Origin: CBDAUN01 sp965214615
GTDB lineage: Bacteria > Pseudomonadota > Gammaproteobacteria > Arenicellales > JAJDZL01
Assembly (NCBI GenBank): GCA_965214615.1
Contig: OZ243952.1
Coordinates: forward strand, 2,418,001-2,482,000
DNA length: 64,000 nucleotides
Direction of reading: 5' to 3'
Numbering within the stretch: the first letter of the stretch is position 1; each line of letters begins with the position of its first letter. Below the pieces are notes generated by a model. It ran no database searches and was not told the origin of the DNA. It saw only the letters and a list, made by a program, of their open reading frames with translations. This document shows positions 35,954-50,900 of the stretch, one piece after another. The position numbers and the translations under genes were made by a program.

Positions 35954-38900
35954 AGACTTTGATTCCCTGCCGGTATCGGCACAGTGGCCGTTCAATACTC
36001 TTTCGTGCCTATGCCGCGCTTGCGACCACGTGCCATTGCCGCACGTATCGCTCGCATGACCGAGAATCCCGCCATGATCTGCAGCGCTGTCTGAAAAAGC
36101 AATCCCGGCAAACGTCCCTTCAATTCCCTGTGTGCCGTCATGCTGAATTCGCGAGCCAATGCCGTCGATCACCTGCTCGGTAATTGTACGGCCGAACCGA
36201 GCCATCCACTCTTTGGTCGCTGTCTGAACATCTAAAATCGTTCCTGTCGCAGAACCACGATCCAGTCTTGTGTTTCTTGGGCTTGACAACTCCACACTGA
36301 ACATTTCGGGAGGTTCACTGACAGCATCGTTCATTGCGAAAACTTGAACCATTTTCCTGTCCTCGCCTTCACTGAACTCAATCGTCCCCGATACTTCTTC
36401 ATAGTCGAGATTCGGCGTAGCTGTTTGCGGAAGGGTGTTCCACGTGATCGCCACATTCCCTGTAGAGGGTGCAGACAGCTCAACTGTAAATTCAAGAAAT
36501 TCACCTTCGTCCGCTTCTGCATCCAAGATAGTCATGGCGGGACCAGAGTCTTGCACAGATACTTGTACCGAATCTGCAGTCACCGAGGCATAGGAACCTG
36601 TACCTGCTACCGAGTGAGTTATCACAGCCTCTGCATCAGCGATATCATCATCCAGCTGCGGGACAACAGTCACCGTCTGCTCGCGGCTCCAGTTCTGCTC
36701 GGTAAAGGTTAAGGTGGCGGCGGGACCCGGTGTGCCGCCCGATGCATTGACCGCAACTGCAGACGGCAAATTGCTGGTCGCCGTAATCGTCACACTGGTG
36801 CCTGGGTCAGGCGCCTTTGTCAGCACCAAGGTATATTCGCCGGCTGCCCCGCCTTCGACAAGCGCCATCGAAGTCTTAGAGACATCTACGCCAGCCACCG
36901 GACGGGCGCCGTCTATCAAAGCCAATACTCCTAATTGCACGCCTAATGAATTGGTCGAATCGTCAAGAATCAGGACGATGGATTCATCGATCTCCGCTAC
37001 ATCGTCTGCCAGTGCCTTGACCTTGAATTTGATCCTGCCATTGACCGGGGTTAGCGAATGATTTACGGCCAGTTCAGCATCATTGCCACTTAGCAATTTG
37101 AAGTCTGAACCCAGCGAAGCACTAGACGCCTGACCAATCCTGAGTTTTAAACTGCTGTAGGCCGACTCGATACCGGACACCGTGTAAGCTAAAGTCTCGT
37201 CTTCGTAGATCGTGTCAAGTTCGGGCGTAATGGTAAAGTCATCATCAATAATATTTCCCGTAGCAACTGTTGCACCCTGCACCGATGACAAATTCGCATT
37301 CGACGGCTGAATTAAAGTTACGACGATTGTCTCTAGTCCTTCGTCAATCGTATCACCCTTTATTGGAATCGCGATGGTTGCGGTCTTCGTCCCTGGCGCG
37401 ATTGACACCATCAATTGTGCCGGCTCCACATAGTCCGACGCCGCGCTTGCTGTACCGCTGAGCTGGTAATTCACAACGACCTCATTGACACTGACTGCAT
37501 CCACCGAAACTTCAAATGTCATCTCCGTCGTTGTCTGAGGATCATCGCCTTCGCGCACTGACACTACATCGCCAACAGAAACCGACGGCGCCTCATCGTT
37601 GTCTGTGATCGTCCCGGTACCGTCAATAGTTGACGCTGCGCCGAGGAACCCGGCATTGGCAGGGTTCGATAGCCGAAGGACTATTGTTTCATCTGATTCG
37701 TCGTTGCTGTCGGGTTTGACGGTGACTGTAATTTTCTTGGATTCTTCTCCGGGAGCGAATGTCAATTGACCTGAAGCGAACTGCTCGTAATCGGTACCCG
37801 CCGATGCAGTTCCCGTGCCGGTGTCGGCGAAATCAACAGTGACCGTGCTGCTGCTTTGCGGAGCAAGTGTCACTGTAAATTCCAATGACTTGGCATCTTC
37901 GCCGTCACCCTCTTCCACTTGCGGATTGTCAATAGAGATCATTGGCGACCCGTCATCGTCATCCACAGTGATATCCACGTTGTCAGCGCTCACATCTTCG
38001 TAGTCGGTATTCGCAGCACTGACTGTATGGGTGATCGTAGTCACTCGCTTGTCCTCGGCGTTATCGACACTGTCTTGCACCGCCGTCACGATCACGGTCT
38101 GCGGTAAAAGCCAGTTGCTGGCAGTGAACTGAACACTGTTTTTGTCCACTGTCGCTACATTCGTATTGCTGCTCGCGATATTCACCGCTACGGTGCCCGT
38201 GGGCTGGCTTTCGAGCTCAATGGTATATTGAGCCTGATTTTCCTTAGTGTTTTGAGTCCCGGCGTCATCGGCTTCGGACAGCTTAATGGCCGACTTTGAA
38301 ATACTCACGCCTCGAACATCGTCGTCTTCGATCGTCAATGTCTTCGGAGACGGGCTATTGAGGCCGTTTCCGCCGCTGGCTACGGCCGAGACGGTGATTG
38401 TCTTGTCATCCGAGTCCACCTTGTTGTCAATCGAGGCAATCGTTACCGTGCCGGTGCTCGCTCGGCTGCCGGCTGCTATCGTCAGCGTGCTGCCTGCCAA
38501 TTGGAAGTCGCTGCTCGTTGCCGGTGAATTCGCAGCTGCGCTCACCGTCAGGCTCACTTGCTGGCTCGATGCTCCGCTCATTGTCGCAGTCACGGTCGAT
38601 ACGCCGCTGGTCAAGCCTCCGTTTTCCTTGACTTTCAGGGGTGTCAATACCAGTGAGACAACCGGCGCACCATCGTCGTCGTTGACAGTCACCGCTATGC
38701 TTGGAACTGAAGTAATTGTCGAATAGTCAGTACCGGTCGCACTCATGGTGTGCGTGATCTGCGTTGTTCGAGAATTGCCGGTATTGTCAATTTGATCTGC
38801 GACTGCCTGTACTGTTATCGTTCGCGCCCGATTCCAATTGCTTGCAGTGAACGTGACGCTGTTTTCGTCAATCGTTGCCACATTCGTATCAACAACCTTC

Positions 38901-41900
38901 AAGTTAATTGTGACAGAGCCGCCGGACGGTTCGCTGTCGAGTACGATTGTGTACGTGCTCTGATGTTCCAAGGCGCCGGAAGTTCCGGCGTTATCGGCCT
39001 CATCGATAACTATCGGATCTGCGGCAACGCTGACTCCGCGCTCGTCGTCATCTTCAATGGTCAGTGTCAGACCGGCAGGGTTCAACACGCCGCCGCCGTT
39101 CGCCGCGCCAGACACCGCCACAGTCGCGTTCGGCGCATCCACGTCATTGTCGGCAGCGGTGATTGTCACTGTACCCGTACTGGTCGTAGTGCCGGCTGCA
39201 AATGTCAAAGTGGTTCCGCTTTGCGTCACAGGTGCGCCATCGGGAACAGAAACGACCACCTCCACTGCCGCACTGGCCTTGCCGGACAATGTTGCAGTGA
39301 CCGTACTGGCGTTGTCACTTCCGCTCTCGTCGATTGAATTTGCACTCAAATTCAAGGTGACCGTCGGAACGCCCTCGTCATCCGCGATGGTCAGCATCCG
39401 ATCCGACGGGTCCGACACACCGCCTCCGGTCGCGGTGCCGGATACCGTCACAGACTTGTTCGGCGCATCCACATCATTGTCAACCGCCGCAATCGTCACC
39501 GCACCCGTACTGGCCGTGAAGCCAGCTGCAATCGTCAATGTTTTGTTCGTGCTCAACGTGAAATCCGACGACGAAGTATCGGTCCCGGCTGCCGCTGCCA
39601 CCTCGACTGTAACAGCCTCGTGCGACTCGCCCGAAAGGGTCGCAGTCACCGTGCTCGAATTACTGCTGCCGGATTCGTTTATGGTTGTTGGATCGAGGAT
39701 CAGCGCAACAGTCGGCGTTGTCTCATCATCTGTAATTGTCAGTGTCTGATCCGACGGATCGGATACCCCGCCTCCGGTCGCCGTAGCGGACACCGTCACA
39801 GACTTGTCCGGCGCATCCACATCATTGTCAACCGCTGCAATCGTCACCACACCCGTACTGGCCGTGGTGTCGGCTGCAATCGTCAATGTCTTGTTCGCGC
39901 TCAACGTGAAATCCGACGACGATGTATTGGTCCCTGCTGCCGCTGCCACAGTCACTGTCACTGCAGCGCTCGATTTACCCGAAAGGGTCGCGGTCACCGT
40001 ACTTGTGCCACTGGTCGCGCCGCCGTTCTCGTCAATTGACGCGGGCGTCAGTTTCAGCGTTACCGCGGGCGTACCGTCGTCATCGTTGACAGTGACATCG
40101 ACATTGCCGACCGTCTCAGCCGAATAGTCGGTGCCGCCGGCGCTGACCGTGTGCGTGATTTGCGTAGTCCTTTTGTTATTCGCGTTGTCGATGTCATCGT
40201 CAATCGCCGTAACCGTCACTGTCCGCTCCGATTCCCAGTTGCTCGCAGTGAATGCCAGGCTTGCCGGACTGACCGTGGCGATCGTGTTGGCGTCGCTTGA
40301 CAGATTAATCGTCACCGTGCCGCCTGTCGGCTCGCTGTCGAGCACCACCGTATAAGTGTCCTGATGCTCGGAAGAACCCCCGTCGGCCTCTTCGACCGTG
40401 ACTGCGCTCTTTGACACCGTCACACCGCGCTGATCATCGTCGGTGATCGTCAGCGTCTCACTGTCCGGTGCAGCAATGCCGTTGCCGCCGGTCGCCGTTG
40501 CCGATACCGTAAAGGTCTTGTTTGCGGCATCGATGTCGTTGTCCACCGCAGCAATCGTCACCGTCCCTGTACTGTCTCTGGAACCCGCCGCTATCGTCAG
40601 CGTCGTGCCGCTTTGCGTAATGTCGGCAGCCGCCGCCGAGCCAACCGGCGCAGCTGAAACCGTCAAAGTCACCGCCTCGCTCGACTCCCCGCCCATGGTC
40701 GCCGTTACCGTGGTCGTGCCAGTGCTTGATCCGCCATCCTCTTCAATCGACGCTGGTGTGAGCACCAGGCTGACCGTCGGCGTGCCGTCGTCATCGTTGA
40801 CAGTGACATCGACGCTGTCGACTGTCTCATCCGAATAGTCGGTGCCACTGGCGCTAACCATGTGCGTGATTTGCGTAGTCCTTTCGTTGTCGGTGTTGTC
40901 GACGTCGTCGTCAACCGCCGTCACCGTCACTGTCTGCTCATCATCCCAGTTGCTCGCAGTGAATGCCAGGCTTGCCGGACTGACCGTGGCGATCGTGTTG
41001 GCGTCGCTTGACAGATTAATCGTCACCGTGCCGCCTGTCGGCTCGCTGTCGAGCACCACCGTATAGGTGTCCTGATGCTCTGAAGCGTCCCCGTCGGCCT
41101 CTTCGACCGTGACTGCGCTCTTTGACACCGTCACACCGCGCTCATCATCGTCGGTAATCGTCAGCGTCTGATTGGCCGGGTCGGCAATGTCGTTGCCTCC
41201 GGTCGCCGTAGCCGACACCGTGAAGGTCTTGTTTGCGGCATCGATATCGTTGTCCACCGCCGCAATCGTCACCGTCCCTGTACTGGCTCTGTAACCCGCT
41301 GCTATCGTCAACGTCGTACCGCTTTGCGTAAGGTCAGAAGCCGACGCAGAGCCATCCGGCGCAGTTGAAACCGTCAAAGTCACCGCCTCGCTCGACTCCC
41401 CGCCCATGGTCGCCGTTACCGTGGTCGTGCCAGTGCTTGATCCGCCATCCTCTTCAATCGACGCTGGTGTGAGCACCAGCCTGACCACCGGCGTGCCGTC
41501 GTCATCGTTGACAGTGACATCGACGCTATCGACTGTCTCAGACGAATAGTCGGTGCCACCGGCGCTAACTGTGTGCGTGATTTGCGTAGTCCTTTCGTTG
41601 TCGGTGTTGTCGACGTTGTCGTCAACCGCCGTCACCGTCACTGTCTGCTCATCATCCCAGTTGCTCGCAGTGAATGCCAGGCTTGCCGGACTGACCGTGG
41701 CGATCGTGTTGGCGCCGCTTGCCGGATTGATGGTTACCGTGCCGCCTGTCGGCTCGCTGTCGAGCACCACCGTATAGGTGTCCTGATGCTCGGACGCGCC
41801 CCCGTCGGCCTCTTCGACCGTGACTGCGCTCTTTGACACCGTCACCCCGCGCTCATCATCGTCGATGATTGTCAGCGTCTGATTGGCCGGGTCGGCGATA

Positions 41901-44900
41901 TCGTTGCCTCCGGTCGCCGTAGCCGACACCGTGAAGGTCTTGTTTGCGGCATCGATATCGTTGTCCACCGCCGCAATCGTCACCGTCTCGGTACTGCTTG
42001 TCGAACCAGCAGCGATCGTCAATGTCGTCCCGGTCTGCGTAAAGTCTGCGGCCACCGCAGGTGACACTGCTGTCGTGCTCACAGTCAATGTGACATCCTG
42101 GCTGGAAACACCGTCGAGACTTGCGGTGATCGACGTCGATCCGCCATCCTCGCTGATTGAATCGTCTGAATCCGTTATGGCCAGACTCAGCGTAGGCTTA
42201 TCGTTGTTATCGGTTATCGTAATCGTTGCAGCGGCAACGGTATCTATCGACGACAGGCTTCCTTCAACAGTGACCGTTTCGTCCGGCTCATCCACGCTGT
42301 CGACGGTAGGCGTCAGCGTGAAAGTCCCGCTAACGCTTGCCTTGCCTGCAGGCAGCGTCAAAGTGACATCGGTAGCGCTATAGTCAGTGCCCTCGGTCGC
42401 AGAATCGTCCGTCGAGTTGCCGATGGTTATAGAGACTGTCTTGTCGTCAGCGAAACGGGTGTCACCGTCAATTTCCGCAGTCACTGTGACCGTGGTCGCC
42501 CCGGCATTTTCGGCAAGTTCAGTTTGCTCTCCGTCAGTGGCAGAGTCCGTGTCAACGGATAGTGTCAGGGCATCCGGCGCAGCATCATCGTCAGTGACCG
42601 TCACAGTCACACCTAAAGCTGTCTCGCCGTTGTAGTCGGTATTGGTCGCGGCGACCGAATGCGCGATGCTTGCAGTGCGCTCGCCGCCGGTATTGTCGAT
42701 GTTGTCATCGACCGCAGTCACTTTCACCGACTTTGCGGTTTTCCAGTCGCTTGGGCCGAAAGAAAGACTTGCGGCACTGACGGTGGCAACCGAATTGTGC
42801 TCATTGTTGATGTTGACGGTCACTGCACCTGTCGGCTGACTGTTCAGTTTGACTTCGTAGCTTTTCTCATTCTCAGAAACGGCGGCCGTGTCCGGATTGT
42901 CGACTTCGTCCACTGTCAGCGCAACCGGAGTCACGATGATCCCTCGTTCATCATCGTCAGTAATTGTCAACGTCTGATCATCGGGATCGTCGATGTCGTT
43001 GCCGCCGCTTGCCGTCGCTGAAATCGTAAATTCCTTGTTCGCGGTATCGATGTCGTTGTTCACTGATTCGATAGTCACCGGATCGCTCTGTATAGTGCCG
43101 GCCGCGATGGTCAGCGAATTGCCGCTTAGAGTCAGGTCGCCTGCCGCCGCGCCTGCACTTGGCGAAACCGACAAGGAAAGCGTTATGTCTTCGCTTGATT
43201 TTCCTGTAAGACTGGCCGTAATGGTGGTTGAACCGCCACTTTCGCTGATGCTGGCGTCGGCCAGGCTCATACTGACTGTCGGCAGGACCTCGTCGTCATT
43301 CACTGTCACCGCGACGCTGCCTGCTGTTTCATGTTCGTAGTCTGTGTCGTCGGCATCGACCGTGTGCGTGATTGTGGTGGCACGTGAACCGCCGGTGTTG
43401 TCGATGTTGTCGTCGATGCCGGTCACAGTTACTGTTTGCGCTACATTCCAGGTGGTATCGGTGAAATTGAGGCTTACCGGGCTGACCGTTGCAATCGTTG
43501 TCGCCTCACTTTCTACCTCGATGGTTACCGCGCCGCCGGATGGCTCACTTGTAAGCATTACCGTGTAGGTCGCTTCATTCTCCTTAGCCGACGAGGTCAG
43601 CGCGTCATCCACTTCCGCCACCGAAACCCCAGCACTCGCTGCCGAAACGACTACGCCACGCGCATCTTCATCGGCAATCGTCAGCGTCTGGCTGTTCGGG
43701 TCCGACACGCCGCCCCCGGTCGTCGTGCCCGATACCGTCACCTCCTTATCCGCTGCATCCACCTCGTTGTTCACAGCAGCGACTGTGACTGTTCCGGTGC
43801 TGGCGGTCTGGCCGGCAGCAATGGTCAGCGTTGTGTTGGCACTAAGCGTGAAATCCGAACTCACCGCACCCTCGCCGGCAGCCGCAGCGACCTCAATTGT
43901 GATAGCCTGGCTTGACTTGGACGACAATGCAGCCGTCACGGTACTTGTAGTGCCCTGACCGCTTTCGTTGATCGTGGTCGGGCTTAGCGATAGCGTCGCT
44001 GTCGGCGTGGCGTCATTGTCCTCGATGGTGATGGAGGTGCCCGTAATTTCAACACCGGCCAACTGGCCCTCGACACTCAGTTGCTCGTTTGGCTCATCAA
44101 GGTCGTCGTCGCTTACTGTAAAGGCAAATGTCGTGCTGGCACTGCCCATCTCCGCCGGAATCGTAATATTGAAGTTCGAAACCGAGTAGTCGGCGGGGTT
44201 CGTTGCGCCGTCGCCTTCCTTGCCGAACGTAATTGCGACTGTCTGCGAAGTAGCAAAGCGAATGTCTCCGACAATGGCAACCGTAGCCCTCATGGTTGGA
44301 CTTCCGGCACCTTCTCCGACTGTTCCCTGAACACCGTCGTCACGGATGCTGGTATCAACCGTCACCGTCATCTCAGTCGGCGTTTCATCAACATCGGCAA
44401 CCTCGATATCGACACTGGCAGCCGTCACCTTCACGTAGTCCGGCTCAGTGGAGCGCACTGTGTGGGAGATAATCGCCGTTCGCTCATCGTCGGTGTTGTC
44501 GATGTCATCATCCACCGCAGTTACTGTGATCTCCTGCGCCGTGTCCCAATCGTCCTTATCGAACGTGATGCGCGCCGGCAGCACAGTTGCGACCGTTGTG
44601 TCATCGCTTCCAATGTCTATGGTCACTGTGCCGATCGGTTCAGAATCCAATTCAATTTCATAGATCTTCTTGTTTTCCGTAGCCGCCGTATCGCCGTCAT
44701 CGGCTTCATCAATTTCGATCTTGGTTGCCGATATCGAAACCCCGCTCACATCATCGTCGGTAATCTCCAATTTCTCTGCAACCGGATCTTCAACGTGGAG
44801 TCTCATGTCTAAGCTTGCGGTTGTGGCTGTCGCTGAAACAGTCAATTCCTTATTCGGAGTGTCAATATCGTTATCCACCGCGGTGATGGATACTGTTTCG

Positions 44901-47900
44901 GTGCTCGCAAGCGAACCCGCTGCAATCGTCAGCGTGGTATTGGAGCTCAATGTGAAATCGCCTGCTACGGCCGGATCAACAGGCGTAACCGCGACCACCA
45001 GCGATATGTTTGCGCCTGAAGCTCTGTCCAGGCTTGCGGTCACCGTCGTCGACCCTGCGTTCTCACCGATTGCCGATGCGCCTAGAACCAAAGAAACGGT
45101 TGGCGTTCCTTCGTCGTCGATGATCGTGATCGTATCCTCTACGATATTGAGTGACGGCGTGTCCAGACCGGTTCCGTCAACAGTGATCCTCTCGTTAGTT
45201 TCATCGACAGTGTCGTTGATCGGTGTCAGATTGAATCGCTTGGAGGCACTTTCGGCACCGGCAGGAATTGTGATGACAACGCCGGAAATCGTGTTGTAGT
45301 CAGTTCCTTCTGAAGCGGTGTCACCTGATTTGCCGACTGAGACGTCAATTCTCTGTGCGTCAGCAAAACGAGAACTACCGACAACTTTTGCGGTGACTTC
45401 GACTTCGGTCTGGCCGGCCGGTTCCCTGATCCTGCGTTGCTTGCCCGAACTGGTGACATTGGTGTCGACCTCGAGCTTTATCCTTCTTGGCGTTGCATCG
45501 TCATCGTTGACAGTGACACTGACGTCGTCAATTGTCTCACCCGCATAGTCTGTGCCGTCGGCACTTACTGCATGGGAAATCTTGGTCGTTTTTCGATCGT
45601 CGGTATTGTCAATGTTGTCATTCTTGCTGGTCACAGTGAACGCCTGGGGTTGGTTCCAGTTGCCACTTGTAAACGTATGCATAACCGGTGTAACCACTGC
45701 CGCGGTCTCGTCTTCATTCGTCAAGCTCACTTTCACGGCGCCGGTAGGCTCGGAATCGAGGACGATGACGTAGATTCTCTCGTGTTCGTCAATAGTCGTC
45801 GAAGGGTTGTCGACTTCGTCCAAAACCAGCGTTGTTGAAGAGATAGTGATGCCCCGCGTGTCCTCATCCTGTACGGTCAATGTCAACGACTCAGGGCTGC
45901 CGACCCCGTGACCGCCGGTTGCCGATGCAGACACCGTAAACTCCTTGTCGTCTGTATCGATATCATTGTCAACTGCCGAAATCGTGATCGAATTTGAATT
46001 TGTCGAGTTTGCGGGGATATTCAACATCGTGCCGGACAGGGTCAAATCGTTCTTCGATGCCCCACTTGAAGCCCTTACCGTCACCGACAGGGTTAGAGCC
46101 TCGCTCGACACGCCGCTAAGGCTCGCTGCCAGTTGCGATGAACCACCGTTCTCGCTGATGCTGCCATTCGTCAGGCTTAGCGTCACTGTCGGCGTGTCTT
46201 CATTATCAAGAATTTTGACCGATGCATCGGTTACCGTGACCCCGGCAAGCGTTCCTTTGACACTGAGAACTTCGTCGACCTCGTCAATCGCATCGTCAGT
46301 CGGCGTCAAAGTGAATGACTCGGTAGCGCTCGCGGCACCTGCCGGGATAACAATTTCAAAATCCGCCACGTTTGCATAGTCTGTCGTCTCAGCAGCAGTA
46401 TCGCCGCTATTGCCGACCTTGACCGCGACTGTCTCGCTTGTTGCAAAGCGTGTTGAACTGGTAATCGTCGCAGTGACATCTACCGTGGTTGCGGTTGCGC
46501 CCTCATTGATGCTGATCTGGCTGGCGTCGGCGCCCGAATTTGCGGATACGGTGATTTTCACCGCAGTTGGCTCCACGTCGTCGTCATTGACTGTGACGTT
46601 GACAGGGTCGGCTGATTCGTCCTTGTAGTCGGTGTCGGCGGCACTCACCGAGTTCGTGATGGTCGTGGTGCGACTGTTACCGGCGTTGTCGATGATGTCA
46701 TCAACCGCGGTTACGACTACCGACTTTTCCGTACTCCAATCTGAAGTGTCGAATGTGAGGCTGCTCGGAAGAACTGTTGCCACCTCGGAGTCTGCGCTCT
46801 GCGTATTGATGGTGACGGTGCCGCCTGACGGCTCGGAATTCAGACGGATCTTGTATGTTTTTTGGTGTTCGGCGGTGTTCTTCGTGCCTGCATTGTCCTT
46901 TTCCTCCATCGTAACGGTCGTTGGCGTCACGGTAATGCCCCGGGTGTCATCATCAGTGATGGTCAGTGGCAGCGACCCAGGATTTGCGACCCCGTGGCCG
47001 CCTTGCGCTGTTGCAGAAATCGTCAACTGCTTATTCGCGGCATCGACGTTATTGTTAACGGCGGTCACCGAGACCTGGCCGGAACTTGATATTCCACCTG
47101 CCGCTATGGTCAGCGTCGTTGTTTCGCTCAAGGTAAAATCTCCGACAACCGCAGGAGATACCGGTGTTGCAGCCACTGTCAGGGTCACATCCTCACTTGA
47201 CGTGCCGCTCAAATTAGCCATCACTCGGGAAGACCCGCCGTTTTCGGCGATGGAGTTCGTCGAAAGGCTCAGCGTTACCGTCGGAGTGGCGTCGTTGTCT
47301 GTGATGGTGACAGCTGCCGGCGTAACAGAAACCCGTGACAGCGTTCCTTCTATGCTGATCGTCTCATCGATTTCATCGGTCGTGTCATTGGTCGGAGTCA
47401 GATTAAAAGACTCGGTCTTACTGGCGGCGCCCGCCGGAATTTTAATGATGAACCTGTCCACATTGGCGTAGTCGGTGCCTTCGGTCGCACTGTCACTGGA
47501 TTTTCCCACGTCGACTGAAACATCCGTTTCGGTCGCAAAACGGGTTCGGCTCGTAATGGTTGCCGTGACCGCAATCGCCGTCTGTCCCGCAGCCTCACCA
47601 ACCGAACTGACATCGACCGTCAATTTCATTGCGGTCGGTGGCACATCGTCGTCGTCAACGGTTACAGCAATACTATCAGCTTTTACATTCTCATAGTCGG
47701 TGCTTACTGCAATCACCTCGTGGGTAATCGTTGTTGTTCGTTCTTCATCCGTATTGTCGATATCGTCGTTGACCGAGGTAATCGTCACATCGCGTTCGAC
47801 ATTCCAAGTCGAATTGCTGAAAAACAGAGAATCCGGAGAGACCGTAGCGACTGTTTTGTCATTACTAGCGATGTTGATCCTAACGGACCCGCCGGTCGGC

Positions 47901-50900
47901 TCACTTGTCAGCACTACGTTGTATATTTTCTCGTTTTCCTTGCTGTCAGTCTGTGAAGCGTCCTCTTCTTTCAGGTCGCCAGCCGCGTCAATCGAAATAT
48001 CCACGCCGCGCTCGTCGTCGTCGGTGATTGTCAATATTTTCGACGAAGGCGCACTGACGCCGTTGCCGCCGCTTGCCGCGGCGGAAACTGTGACTTGCTT
48101 GTTCGCAGCATCAATATCATTGTCGATCGACGTAATCTGTACTGTTTCTGTGCTATCGGTTCCGCCTGCTGCAATGGTCAATATTTTGTTGTCAGTCAAT
48201 GAGAAATCGCTGACCGATGCTCCAGTTCCAGTTTCAGGTACCGCCGCAACTGTAAGTTCCACGTCTTCGCTGGACTTGCCGCTCAGCGTCGCCGTGACCG
48301 TGGTTGTTTGGCCGTTCTCAGTTATAGTCGCAGCCGATAAATCCAGCGTCAATGTCGGCTTGCTTTCGTCGTCGTTAATCGTCACGGACGTCCCGGTAAC
48401 GGTTACATCGGCCAAAGTTCCTTCAACACTGAATTGCTCGCTCAGTTCGTGAAGATCATTGTCCTCAATCGTCAAGACAGTTTGACCGCTTGCGCTCGGC
48501 AAGCCCACTGGGATTGTGATATCCATGTCGACAATTGTGTAATCCGAACCCTCTGTCGCACTATCTGCCGCCTTGCCGAACGAAACCGCGACCGTCTTGG
48601 GAACCGCAAATCGGGTATCGCCGGTGATCTTGGCAGTCACTCTGATGGTCGGCGTGACCCCGGGGCCTTCTGTCACGGCAGTCTGATTCCCGCCAGCGGA
48701 TAAATTGGTATCCACCTCGATGGTCATCGCTGTCGGCGGATCGTCATCGTCTTCAACCGTGACTTCTACACGAGGCACTACCAGACCTTCATAGTCCGTG
48801 CCGGCACTCAGGGTATGGGTAATGTTGGCGATTCGCTTGTTATCGATGTTGTCAATATTGTCTGCTTTTGAGGTCACCGTGACGGTGCGCGCATTATTCC
48901 AGTTGCTGTTTGGAGCAATTGTGATACTGGTCGGACTGACTGTCGCTACTGACTCGTCACTGCTTTTCAGATTGACCGTCACCGTGCCCGTCGGTCGGCT
49001 GGTCAGATTGATTGTGTAGGTGCCCTCGTTCTCGGTTGTCGAGCTTGTCAAGCCGTCATCTTCTTCATCCAAATCAAATTCTGTTTTGGACACCATTACG
49101 CCGCGCACATCGTCGTTGACGATTTTCAGTTCCGCACTCGCCGGGGCTGCCACGCCGTTACCGCCGCTTGCCGTTGCCGAGACCGTAATTTTCTTGTCCG
49201 CGTCATGAATCTCATTGTCGACAGCGGTAATAGTGACCGTCCCTGTGCTATTCAGCGAATGCGCTGCAATCGTCAGAGTCTTGTTCGCGGTTATATTGAA
49301 AGCACCGGAATCCCCGTCATGCTCAGGTGACGCTGAAATTGCCAGCGTCACCGCCTGAGATGAAGTTCCGTTCATGCTCGCCGTGACGGTTGAACTTCCG
49401 CTGGTCGCACCTCCGTTTTCGTCGATGCTGGTCTCAGATAGTGTCAGCGATACAACCGGAGTGCCTTCATCATCATTCACAGTCACGGCAATATCGCTCG
49501 CCGGTACCGCCGAATAGTCGGTGCCTGTAGCGTTGACCGTATGGGTAATGGTGGTTTCTCTCTTATCTCCGTCGTTGTCGTCAGGGTCATCAACTGCGGT
49601 GATTGTTACAGTTTGCGGATCATCCCAGTCATCCGCATCGAACGTAAGGCTCGTCGCAGAGACTGTGGCAATGGTTGTATCGTCACTCGCCACATTGATT
49701 GTGACTTCTCCGGTCGGTTCGCTGAGCAGTACTACCTCGTAGGTTTTTTGGTGTTCCTTGTCGGTGTTATCCTGAGTATCCGGGATATCCGCTTCATTCA
49801 CAGTGACGCTTGATTCGGAGATGCGAATACCGCGCTCATCGTCATCTTCAATGGTCAAATCTACGTTTGCAGGATTGTCAACGTCATTGCCGCCCTCGGC
49901 GTTCGCAGAAACTGTGACGGTCTTGTTGTCCGTATCGATATCGTTGTCTACCGTGGCAATTGTTACCGTTCCGGTACTGTCCGTCGTGCCTGCGGCAATG
50001 GTGAGCGTCACATTCTCACTGAGCGTGAAATCATCATTGGATGCGCGTGTACCGGCCGCAGCAGCAACAGTCAGTGTCACATCCTCGCTGGACTTGCCGG
50101 TCAAATCGGCAGTTACGGTTACAGATTCGTCGGCTTCGGTGACATTGGATTTCGACAATTTCAATCGAACTGTCGGTTTCGTTTCATTGTCTTGAATCGT
50201 AATGGTTGTGCCGGCAACCGTGATCCCGTCCAGGCTGCCTTCAATACTGAACGTCTCGGAGTCCGGTTCGTCCAGGTCGTCGTCCACCACAGTCAAGGTG
50301 AAGTTTTCACTGGCACTTGCATCCCCTCTAGGGAGCTTGATGTTAAAATCTGCCGCGGTATAGTCTGCGGTCGCGGTCGCACTATCGCCATCGGCACCGA
50401 ACGTAACCGCTACTGTCTTGTCATCGTCGAACCGAGTTTCGCCGTCAATGGCAACCGTCAGCCTTACGCTTGCGCTGCCGACATTTTCAGCCACTGTGTT
50501 CTGAATTCCGGATGAGTTCGTATTGGTGTCGACCGTGATCGTCATCGCTGTCGGTTCGTCGTCGTCGTCTTCAACCGTGACTTTGATTTTTTCAGCAGTA
50601 ACGCCGACATAGTCGTTGTCCTCTCCTTGTGCGCTCAGGGTGTGGGTAATGTTCGTTGTTCGCTTGTCTTCGTCGTTATCAATGTCGTCGTCCACCGCTG
50701 AGATGGTTACCGTCTGCGGCTCATCCCAGGTTGAAGTAGAAAATGTGAGAGTCTTTTCGTCCACTGTTGCTACAGATTCGCTTTCGCTTGCAACCGTAAT
50801 TGATACACTCCCTATCGCCGGTTGACTGTTCAGCCGGACTGTGTAGCTTTTCTCATTGTCGGTGATGCCGTCATTTTCATCGGCATCGGTTTCTCTCAGT

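Noticed and set aside
38286..50515. Many plus-strand frames of 100-250 codons antisense to the giant gene, some recurring every 711 bases
   Set aside because: They recur because the repeats do. Their Ser/Val/Thr-rich content is the complement of the Calx-beta codons, so they are not separate genes.
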